9,522 nucleotides of DNA from Candidatus Albibeggiatoa sp. nov. BB20. GTDB taxonomy: Bacteria > Pseudomonadota > Gammaproteobacteria > Beggiatoales > Beggiatoaceae. Within the stretch, counting starts at the first letter, position 1; each line of letters opens with the position of its first letter. Positions 1 through 6,744 of the stretch are shown one piece after another. The notes under the pieces were generated by a model. The model was not told where the DNA came from. It saw nothing but the letters and a program-made list of their open reading frames with translations, and made no database searches. A program made the translations under genes and the position numbers. Location of the stretch: the NCBI GenBank assembly GCA_016744725.1, contig JADGDW010000169.1:1-9522 (forward strand), written 5' to 3'.

Positions 1-1
1 C

Positions 2-208
2 AATAATACTATTATCACCTTGCTGAGTAACATCACCGCCATCACTCAGCAAAAATGCACCTGCAACAACCCCAATCACCGCCGCAATAATGCCATACAC
101 AGTATTGTAATAATGATGCGAAATATGCTGCTGATTACCCGAACCACCCGCAATAATATTCGACTTATCGGCATCACCTTCAACGTTTACAACCTGTCCA
201 TTTCCCAT
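2..208 (-). CDS. Partial gene: N-terminus of a predicted single-pass membrane protein, function unknown
   Basis: This reading frame is open from an ATG at 208 to the left edge of the window, giving 69 codons without a stop; the rest of the gene lies outside. A GAGG motif sits seven bases before the ATG and supports this start. The visible protein has a polar head rich in Gly, Asn and Asp (NVEGDADKSNIIAGGSGN, residues 8-25), a His/Tyr patch (HISHHYYN, 28-35), then a hydrophobic stretch at about residues 38-54 (YGIIAAVIGVVAGAFLL) that looks like one membrane helix, followed by a second polar part with QQGDNSII. Low-complexity heads of this kind with GD-N-N motifs occur in front of effector or signalling domains in some bacterial multidomain proteins, but the part that would decide this is missing. 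It is divergent from uvrA with 163 bases between the starts. I am fairly sure it is coding and have no functional call. Confidence 0.6.
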   Translation of the reverse strand, partial: MGNGQVVNVEGDADKSNIIAGGSGNQQHISHHYYNTVYGIIAAVIGVVAGAFLLSDGGDVTQQGDNSII

Positions 209-371
209 CACACAACCTCATTGCATCGCTCATAACAATCATGACATACCAAAACATTTAATCTTGCAAGTGATTTTTCAGGACAAATAGATTGACTTGC
301 ATATCCATAGAATCTCTTAGTTCAAACTTTGTTAAAATAAACTCAAATCCTCTCCTCAAAAAAATAGCCTC

Positions 372-3197
372 ATGGACAAAATTTCCCTACGTGGAGTCAA
401 AACCCACAACCTGAAAAATATTGATTTAGAATTACCGCGCGACAAACTCATTGTGATTACAGGGCTGTCGGGTTCGGGTAAATCCTCACTGGCATTTGAT
501 ACCATTTATGCGGAAGGACAACGCCGCTATGTCGAATCGCTTTCAGCTTATGCACGCCAATTTTTATCCATGATGGAAAAACCAGACGTGGAGCATATTG
601 AAGGTTTATCGCCTGCGATTTCAATCGAACAAAAATCCACCTCACACAATCCACGTTCCACCGTTGGCACAGTCACCGAAATTCATGATTATCTGCGTTT
701 ACTTTACGCCCGCGTCGGCACGCCAAAATGTCCACAACACGACTTGACTTTAGAAGCCCAAACCATCAGCCAAATGGTCGATCAAGTGTTAATCCTGCCT
801 GAAGAAACCCGCTTGATGCTGCTCGCACCCGTGGTCAAAAACCGCAAAGGCGAACACGTCCAACTTTTAGAATCCTTACAAGCACAAGGCTTTATCCGCG
901 CCATGATTGACGGCGAAGTGATGGAATTAGACGATGCACCCAAACTCGATTTACGCAAAAAACACACAATTGAAGTCATTGTTGACCGCTTCAAAGTCCG
1001 TGAAGATATAAAATTACGCCTCGCCGAATCATTTGAAACCGCACTAAATTTAGGCGATGGCATCGTAAAAGTCGCATTTATGCAGGATTTGGAAAAACCA
1101 CCACTATTATTTTCTGCAAAATTTGCCTGCCCGATTTGTAACTATAGCCTGACCGAATTAGAACCGCGTATTTTCTCATTCAACAGCCCGATGGGTGCGT
1201 GCCCTGAATGTGATGGCTTGGGGATTAATCAATTTTTCGACCCAGATAAAGTCATTACTGATAGCAAACTAAGTTTAGAAAAAGGCGCGATTCGAGGCTG
1301 GGATAACAAAACCGCGTATTATTTTCAAATGTTGCAAGCACTCAGTTCGCACTATCAATTTGATTTAAAACAATCTTATGCTGATTTAACCGATGATATT
1401 CAACACATTATTTTATATGGCAGCGGTTCAGAAGAAATTAAATTTGTGTATCAAAATGACAAAGGAATGCACTACGTTAAATTGAAACCGTTTGAAGGCG
1501 TGATTCCCAACATGCAACGCCGTTATCGGGAGACAGATTCGCAGTCAGTACGTGAAGATTTGCTTAAATATATGAGCCATAAAACCTGTGATAGCTGCGG
1601 TGGCACTCGTCTCAATGAATCGGCGCGACATGTGTTTGTCACGGGCAAAAGTCTGCCAGATATTAACCGTCTTTCGATTAAGCATTGTTTTGAATTCTTT
1701 GAAAATTTGCAATTAGAAGGTAAAAAGGCTGAAATTGGCAAAAAAATCATTTTAGAGATTCAACAGCGGCTGGGTTTCCTCGTCAATGTCGGTTTGGATT
1801 ATCTGAGTTTAGACCGCAGCGCGGATACGTTGTCAGGCGGTGAAGCACAACGAATTCGGCTAGCAAGCCAAATTGGCGCGGGCTTGGTCGGTGTGATGTA
1901 CGTGTTGGATGAGCCGTCAATTGGTTTGCATCAACGTGATAACGAACGTTTGTTAAAAACTTTGTTTCATTTGCGTGATTTAGGCAATACTGTGATTGTG
2001 GTTGAGCATGATGAAGATGCGATTCGTAGCGCGGATCATGTGGTGGATATCGGCGTGGGCGCGGGTGTACATGGTGGGCGCGTGGTGGCGCAAGGCTCAG
2101 TCAAACAGATTATTAAAACCAAAGAATCACTGACAGGACAATATTTATCAGGAAAACAGAAAATTGCAATACCAAAACAACGCCAGCCGTATGATGCTAA
2201 AAAACTGATTAAATTGACGGGTGCAACGGGAAATAACTTAAAATCGGTTAATTTAGAGATTCCAGTCGGCTTATTCACTTGTGTCACGGGGGTTTCAGGT
2301 TCTGGAAAATCCACTTTAATCAATGACACTTTATATCCATTGGTCGCCAATGCTTTAAACCGCGCCAGCTTAGATATTGCACCACATAAAAGTATCGAAA
2401 ATTTAGATTTACTGGATAAAGTGGTCGATGTGGATCAAAGCCCTATCGGTCGCACCCCGCGTTCTAATCCAGCAACGTATACAGGGATTTTAACCCCAAT
2501 TCGGGAATTATTTGCAGGCACACAAGAGGCGCGTTCGCGTGGTTATAAACAAGGGCGATTTTCGTTCAATGTCAAAGGTGGACGTTGCGAAGCGTGCCAA
2601 GGTGACGGGGTAATTAAGGTCGAAATGCACTTTTTACCCGACGTGTATGTGACTTGTGATGTGTGCAAAGGACAACGTTATAACCGCGAAACCTTGGAAA
2701 TTGAATATAAAGGCAAAAATATCTATGAAGTGCTAAATATGACGGTAGAAGATGCAGTGGTATTTTTTGATAAAATTCCTGTACTTAAACGTAAATTACA
2801 AACTTTGATGGATGTGGGATTATCGTATATTCGTTTGGGTCAAAATTCGGTGACTTTATCAGGTGGTGAAGCGCAACGGGTTAAATTAGCGAAAGAATTA
2901 TCTAAACGCGATACAGGTAAGACTTTGTATATTTTGGATGAACCAACCACAGGTCTGCATTTTCATGATATTGCCCAATTATTAAAAGTTTTGCATCATT
3001 TACGCGAACATGGCAATACGATTGTGGTGATTGAGCATAATTTGGATGTGATTAAAACAGCGGATTGGATTGTGGATTTAGGTCACGAAGGCGGTCAAGG
3101 CGGCGGTGAAATCATCGCAACGGGTACACCTGAGCAAGTCGCAGAAATGGAAGTATCGCATACAGGGCAGTTTTTGAAGAAGCTGTTAAATTATTGA
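372..3197 (+). CDS. uvrA: Excinuclease ABC subunit A (UvrA), complete
   Basis: UvrA is the damage-sensing ATPase of nucleotide excision repair. It acts as a dimer in the cytoplasm, finds distorted DNA and loads UvrB. The 941 residues match the usual length of about 940. Both ABC ATPase halves are complete. Half one has Walker A GLSGSGKSS (31-39), signature LSGGEAQR (487-494), Walker B VLDEPS (511-516, catalytic Glu514) and the switch His546. Half two has Walker A GVSGSGKST (640-648), signature 829-836, Walker B DEP from 856, and His889. An insertion-domain zinc site uses C253, C256, C277 and C280, and the C-terminal zinc module uses C739, C742, C762 and C765. The start MDKISLRGVKTHNLKNI is the standard UvrA N-terminus, although no Shine-Dalgarno sequence precedes it (the leader is CT- and A-rich). 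I saw no LexA-type CTGT-N8-ACAG box between 209 and 371, so SOS control is not evident. The last 7 bases overlap the end of the convergent nuclease-like gene. Confidence 0.98.
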   Translation: MDKISLRGVKTHNLKNIDLELPRDKLIVITGLSGSGKSSLAFDTIYAEGQRRYVESLSAYARQFLSMMEKPDVEHIEGLSPAISIEQKSTSHNPRSTVGTVTEIHDYLRLLYARVGTPKCPQHDLTLEAQTISQMVDQVLILPEETRLMLLAPVVKNRKGEHVQLLESLQAQGFIRAMIDGEVMELDDAPKLDLRKKHTIEVIVDRFKVREDIKLRLAESFETALNLGDGIVKVAFMQDLEKPPLLFSAKFACPICNYSLTELEPRIFSFNSPMGACPECDGLGINQFFDPDKVITDSKLSLEKGAIRGWDNKTAYYFQMLQALSSHYQFDLKQSYADLTDDIQHIILYGSGSEEIKFVYQNDKGMHYVKLKPFEGVIPNMQRRYRETDSQSVREDLLKYMSHKTCDSCGGTRLNESARHVFVTGKSLPDINRLSIKHCFEFFENLQLEGKKAEIGKKIILEIQQRLGFLVNVGLDYLSLDRSADTLSGGEAQRIRLASQIGAGLVGVMYVLDEPSIGLHQRDNERLLKTLFHLRDLGNTVIVVEHDEDAIRSADHVVDIGVGAGVHGGRVVAQGSVKQIIKTKESLTGQYLSGKQKIAIPKQRQPYDAKKLIKLTGATGNNLKSVNLEIPVGLFTCVTGVSGSGKSTLINDTLYPLVANALNRASLDIAPHKSIENLDLLDKVVDVDQSPIGRTPRSNPATYTGILTPIRELFAGTQEARSRGYKQGRFSFNVKGGRCEACQGDGVIKVEMHFLPDVYVTCDVCKGQRYNRETLEIEYKGKNIYEVLNMTVEDAVVFFDKIPVLKRKLQTLMDVGLSYIRLGQNSVTLSGGEAQRVKLAKELSKRDTGKTLYILDEPTTGLHFHDIAQLLKVLHHLREHGNTIVVIEHNLDVIKTADWIVDLGHEGGQGGGEIIATGTPEQVAEMEVSHTGQFLKKLLNY

Positions 3198-3790
3198 GAA
3201 TCGCTGACTTTCCACTTTTCATGCTGCATAATTTGCTGATTAAGCACAGAAACTTCAATATCGATAAATTGAAGGCATTGTTTAATTTTATCAGATAGCA
3301 GTCCTAATGCTCTTTTTGTATCACGGTTATTTTCAATTATTTCATCTTGAACTAAAAACAAAATAATACGTAAAGGTTGTTTTTCAGCTATGGCTTGATA
3401 GTAAGGCTTTAATTCTGGGTTATTATCGTAATTTGCACTTACTAAGCCCAGTAAGGTATCTTTTACATTTTTAGCTATTTCATCTCCTAAATAAGGTTTT
3501 TTGCGTATTATTTTAATATTTCTATTTTCTTTACATAATTTTTGACATGCTGCTATTTCGGGTAATGCTTTGGGTGACAATCTTGGTCGGTTTTTTTCTG
3601 AATGCCCACGAATATCTTTAATTTCAAAAAATAACAACTCTGTTCCATCAGTTGCAATAATATCGACTGCACTCATGCCTTGAGATTTTTGTATTTTTTC
3701 GCGATAAAATCCTCTATCCCCATCATATTTAATCACTTGCCAATCACTGGGAAATGCAAAACATAATTTATCTTCTTTAACAAATATCAT
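3191..3790 (-). CDS. Small PD-(D/E)XK nuclease-like protein, second gene of an ATPase-nuclease operon
   Basis: This 199-residue protein has no name I recognise. Near the N-terminus it carries AVDIIATDG (41-49) followed by ELLFFEIKD (51-59). The spacing Asp43-x12-Glu56-x-Lys58, with hydrophobic strands on both sides, is the core signature of PD-(D/E)XK nucleases (restriction-enzyme fold). The residues after it are basic and polar (RGHSEKNRPRLS), then comes a mostly helical region with AKNVKDTLLGLVSAN (106-120) and a strand RIILFLVQDE (141-150). It has no membrane segment or signal peptide, so it is probably cytoplasmic. Its ATG shares one base with the TGA of the ATPase gene upstream (TGATG at 3792-3788), so translation is very likely coupled and the two proteins probably act together. 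The 3' end overlaps uvrA by 7 bases, tail to tail. The nuclease call is inferred from the motif; no fold search was possible. It could also be an inactive relative that only binds DNA. Confidence 0.8.
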   Translation of the reverse strand: MIFVKEDKLCFAFPSDWQVIKYDGDRGFYREKIQKSQGMSAVDIIATDGTELLFFEIKDIRGHSEKNRPRLSPKALPEIAACQKLCKENRNIKIIRKKPYLGDEIAKNVKDTLLGLVSANYDNNPELKPYYQAIAEKQPLRIILFLVQDEIIENNRDTKRALGLLSDKIKQCLQFIDIEVSVLNQQIMQHEKWKVSDSQ

Positions 3791-4824
3791 CAGGAAGCCT
3801 TTTTATAATACAAAGCTTGGTCTCTATCGTATTGGTCTAATTCCTCATCTAAGGACACAATTGTTTGCAAGTCAGTTAAATTATCAGCTTGTTCAACTTT
3901 AACACCTTGTTCCTCCGTTTTAATCAGACTAAAAAAACGGGCTGGTATTTCACTATCTTGTTGGTTCAATAGCGATATTTCTTTCATTAAAAAGTAGCTA
4001 TGGGTTGCTAAAATGACTTGTACACCGTATTTAGCAAGTGCTGCTAAGGCTTTCGCCAATTGACGCATTAAACGTGGGTTGAGATTGGTTTCAGGTTCAT
4101 CCCAAAATAAAGTGCAGCCTTTGACAATCGAATCATTTGCAATCAAATACGCCAACATTGCAATTTTACGATGTCCTTCCGCTACCATGCCGATGTCCAT
4201 TAACTGTTCTGAATCAAGTTGTTTAATATAAAAATGTCCACCTTGCACAATCACTTGACCACCAATAATCATTTCTAAGTCATGCAACAATGCTTGAGCT
4301 GGCTCATCTAACTTTTTTAATAATGGATTATCCAGCGCCTTACACAAGTCATAATAGGTTTCATCAAATGACAAGTGATATTTTTCATAAAGTGATACAA
4401 AGTTAGGATAAATAGATAAAACTTCTTTTGAGGGGATAAATAATAAATTTAGAGATAATCGCTCTTCTCTTCCTTTTCTTCCACTAAAACCCATACCTCC
4501 ACCGTGATAGTTTATATAAACTTTATCTATTTCTCCTAAATGTTCGACTATAATTGTCATTGTAAAGTCTTTATTATTCCTACATAAAACATACGCATCT
4601 AGTGATGGCATTTTAAAAGTATCGCTTAGTTTAACTTGAATAAATGGTTCAATTTCATTGGGTTGTAGAGGGCAATAAAGGCTTGTTACTGTAGCATAAG
4701 CCGCCTTTAAAAAATGACTTTTCCCAGTTCCATTTTCTCCAATGACAATATTAATTCCTTCTGAAAGCTCAAAAATAGCATGTTCAAATACGGTAAAATT
4801 TTCTAATTCTAAAGACTTAATCAT
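3790..4824 (-). CDS. AAA/ABC-type ATPase (AAA_21/OLD-like), first gene of an ATPase-nuclease operon
   Basis: The protein belongs to the SMC/RecF/OLD-like ATPases that often drive anti-phage modules. Numbered from the ATG at 4824 (344 residues), it begins MIKSLELENFTVF, the typical first strand of the family, followed by Walker A GENGTGKS (29-36), FIPSKEVLS (129-137, a motif common in AAA_21-type proteins), a degenerate ABC signature AEGHRKIA (215-222), Walker B LFWDEPETNLNP with Asp242 and Glu243, and switch motif ATHSYFL with His275. All residues needed for ATP hydrolysis are present. It has no coiled coil of SMC length and no TOPRIM domain, so it is not a full OLD nuclease; the nuclease role appears to lie in the downstream gene, with which it overlaps by one base. 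An in-frame ATG at 4845 would add 7 residues. I prefer 4824 because the family starts there and a GAG lies eight bases upstream, but 4845 would be close-coupled to the small frame ending at 4850. Its client or trigger is unknown. Confidence 0.88.
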   Translation of the reverse strand: MIKSLELENFTVFEHAIFELSEGINIVIGENGTGKSHFLKAAYATVTSLYCPLQPNEIEPFIQVKLSDTFKMPSLDAYVLCRNNKDFTMTIIVEHLGEIDKVYINYHGGGMGFSGRKGREERLSLNLLFIPSKEVLSIYPNFVSLYEKYHLSFDETYYDLCKALDNPLLKKLDEPAQALLHDLEMIIGGQVIVQGGHFYIKQLDSEQLMDIGMVAEGHRKIAMLAYLIANDSIVKGCTLFWDEPETNLNPRLMRQLAKALAALAKYGVQVILATHSYFLMKEISLLNQQDSEIPARFFSLIKTEEQGVKVEQADNLTDLQTIVSLDEELDQYDRDQALYYKKAS

Positions 4825-4849
4825 TAGTTGCACTCTATTAAGCATATTA

Positions 4850-4975
4850 TTAAACTGCCAATATAGGGAAAAATAGCAGAATCATATGAACCTGTAAACT
4901 TTCCGCTTTTCCTTTAATTTGTTGTTGAGAAATATCAAGCTGGGTAAATAATGAATGAATATAATCAGAAATCAA
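4850..4975 (-). CDS. Possible 41-codon leader peptide or gene remnant upstream of the ATPase
   Basis: On the minus strand a frame with protein-like composition runs from a TTG at 4975 (AGGA six bases before it) to two consecutive TAA stops at 4852-4847, just ahead of the ATG at 4845. The translation includes ISDYIHSLFTQLDISQQQ and ends HMILLFFPILAV, a polar helical part followed by a hydrophobic tail. An in-frame TAA lies four codons upstream of the TTG. It could be a short coupled gene of the ATPase operon, a leader peptide, or the 3' end of a decayed gene. Length and the rare start codon make this uncertain. Confidence 0.25.
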   Translation of the reverse strand: MISDYIHSLFTQLDISQQQIKGKAESLQVHMILLFFPILAV

Positions 4976-5345
4976 AATATTTCCTGATTACCAATCAAAA
5001 GCAGCAAAAAAACCTTGAACTATACTCAAGATATAAAAGTAAGGAAGATAAGTGAATTAATTTTTTATAATATTTAATCATTGAGTTAACTGTACTTAAA
5101 TTAAAACCAATGCATCAATTGTTTTGATGTTTATGATTTTTAATCTAGGCAGAGAAATTATGTTTAGTCAATTTTTCAAACCATTTGGGCATCAAGCCTA
5201 TTCTCACCGCTTTTCTCCAATTAAACAGCCTACTCATTTCTATTGGATATTAGTGATAGAACATTTGCACACTATATTTGTCCTGCTTTGTAATCAAGCT
5301 AGAAATACAAGCCAGAAAATATATAGTTATCTCGGATTTTCTGGC
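4976..5345. other. AT-rich stretch with no convincing gene; probable promoter region of the minus-strand operon
   Basis: About 370 bases separate the ATPase-side frames from the Calx-beta relic. An interrupted palindrome CTTGA-N7-TCAAG at 5014-5030 and AT-rich patches around 5060-5080 could belong to promoter or operator sequence for the minus-strand operon, but no clear -35/-10 pair stands out. A plus-strand frame is open from 5124 (or the ATG at 5160) to 5420. Its first part (FKPFGHQAYSHRFSPI and a weakly hydrophobic stretch) resembles nothing I know, and only its last part, from about 5346, looks like real protein, being the first strand of the Calx-beta domain described separately. I therefore do not call 5124-5345 a gene. 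Confidence 0.4.
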
Positions 5346-5346
5346 T
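5310..5346. repeat. Perfect 11-base inverted repeat (hairpin)
   Basis: AGCCAGAAAAT at 5310-5320 is matched by its exact reverse complement ATTTTCTGGCT at 5336-5346, leaving a 15-base loop. No T-tract follows on either strand, so it does not look like an intrinsic terminator. It ends where recognisable Calx-beta coding similarity begins, which suggests a boundary or insertion site. Confidence 0.65.
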
Positions 5347-6463
5347 GTGTTGATTTAAGCACATCTAAGGCAGCATTATCCGTAACTAAAAAACGCTTTG
5401 CACAATACCTTCTGCTGTAACAGAAGAAAGTAAAACAGATACAATGGAGATTGTGCCAAGATGTGGGAGAGATGGTAATGGTATTAAAATAACGCCCAGA
5501 CCCGATAGCCAACTTGATTTGGGTTTAGGAGCTGGCACACAGGTGAGTAAAATCTTTACAGGTGATAATTGGTGGAATAGTCGTCTAAATGTGACTGTTA
5601 CTGCAAATGATGACCTCGATGTGGAGGGTAATCATAGTGGAAAAATTATAGCTTACACTGATATCATTGATCCAGTAAATACATGGCCTGATTGTAATTA
5701 TGTTGCAATAGAAATTAAAGTTTATATTACTGACAATGACGAACCACTACCTGTCAATTGCGAACGACCTAAAATTTATGGTGTACAAGATGATAGCTTA
5801 AATGACAGTCAATTCTTTACCATTGACCCAGAAACATTAATTACTAAATCATTAGGTGGGCTTTATGTAGGCTATGATATTGAAGCCTTAGATATTCACC
5901 CTATTAGTAACGAACTTTACGCAGCATCAGGAGATGACCCTGCGATAGGTTATCCAAATGGTTATTTATACAAAGTCAATCCTGAAACAGGTTAATTGAT
6001 TGAGTTGGGTTCTACAGGCTTAGGCGAAGTATCTGCTCTTTCATTTAACCCCAATGATGGAAGCTTATGGGCATGGGCAGATAGTGAAGGCTTATATAAA
6101 ATAACCTTGAATGACGGAGTTATCGCTAAAGAAGAAATTTTAGTGTCTGATTTGGAAATTGAAGGTTTGACGTGGGATAGCCAAGGTCAATCTTTATATG
6201 CTGTGGCTAATCAACAGCTTTGGGCATGGACACCTGATACTCAACAAGCTCAACTCGTATGCAATGGTTTACCAAGTCAGGTTGAAGCATTAGAAATGAT
6301 TGATGACGATACTTTGGCATTTAGTATTCATAGCAGTGCTAATTTAAATATCTATACTTGGGATATTAATGATGTTGATAATTGTGCAAAACAATTTTCG
6401 GTTAAACTCAAAACAATCTATGACGATGTAGAAGGCATTGCATGGCCAGAAGGTTGTTTTTAA
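5346..6463 (+). pseudogene. Decayed gene for a Calx-beta plus beta-propeller surface or secreted protein
   Basis: Three pieces make one broken gene. At 5346-5387 the frame reads VDLSTSKAALSVT, like the first strand of a Calx-beta domain. After the A6 run at 5388-5393 the similarity continues one frame over (TIPSAVTEESKTDT), so the 5444 ATG is internal and not a true start. The domain goes on through ITPRPDSQLDLG, NVTVTANDDLDVEGNHSG and closes with ITDND (5726-5740), a classic Calx-beta, a Ca-binding fold of extracellular proteins. A propeller-like region follows, with recurring IEALDIHP, VSALSFNP, IEGLTWDS, VEALEMID and VEGIAWPE strands about 40-50 residues apart. It is cut by TAA at 5993-5995 (NPETG-stop-LIELGSTG); frame and repeats continue unchanged to the stop at 6463. 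A single CAA-to-TAA change would explain that stop. The 5' end, with any signal peptide and earlier repeats, is missing. The pieces may be called as two hypothetical genes (5444-5995 and 5996-6463, TTG start), but neither has a good start context. Confidence 0.75.
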
Positions 6464-6537
6464 TAGTGGATATAAGCAGTAAGCATTGAATTCTTTATCA
6501 TATTAAAAGTTCGATTTTACTGACAGTATTGGCTGGA

Positions 6538-6571
6538 TATACTTTATCAGGGGAGAGTTTGATAAAGTATA
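6538..6571. repeat. Perfect 12-base inverted repeat (hairpin)
   Basis: TATACTTTATCA at 6538-6549 pairs exactly with TGATAAAGTATA at 6560-6571 across a 10-base loop (GGGGAGAGTT). It lies 75 bases after the pseudogene stop and 174 before the aminotransferase start. There is no following T-run on either strand, so it is a weak terminator candidate; a protein-binding site or mobile-element end is equally possible. The rest of 6464-6744 shows no gene I can support. Confidence 0.6.
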
Positions 6572-6744
6572 AGCTGAAATAGGTTGAGTATTCTCTACAG
6601 TACAAGCAGAAAAACAATATAAAATCAAATAATTAACCGCAATTCAAAGCATAAACATTTCTTATTAAAACCATTTATTTATCCTTTGGCATAAGTGTAT
6701 TATCATATAGTGCATTTTTTTAGTACCTTATAAGGAACATAAAC

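Noticed and set aside
209..371. LexA box or clear sigma70 promoter ahead of uvrA
   Set aside because: TTGACT is present at 292-297, but no good -10 lies 16-18 bases later, and no CTGT-N8-ACAG palindrome was found. A 7-base inverted repeat (265-271 with 295-301) is too weak to call.
782..1063. Minus-strand open frame inside uvrA (others at 457-654, 1523-1750 and 2036-2350)
   Set aside because: They lie opposite a fully conserved UvrA sequence and have serine/arginine-rich, non-protein-like translations.
5124..5420. A 98-codon plus-strand frame as an independent gene
   Set aside because: Only its tail from about 5346 resembles a known domain, and that continues in another frame. The first two thirds have no recognisable pattern and contain a perfect inverted repeat.
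5327..5512. Minus-strand frame of 61 codons opposite the Calx-beta relic
   Set aside because: The plus strand explains this DNA as a Calx-beta domain, and the minus translation has no recognisable pattern.
6464..6744. Short frame around 6500-6590 with a signal-peptide-like stretch (SSILLTVLAG)
   Set aside because: It has no start codon after the preceding in-frame TGA, ends quickly and overlaps the hairpin.
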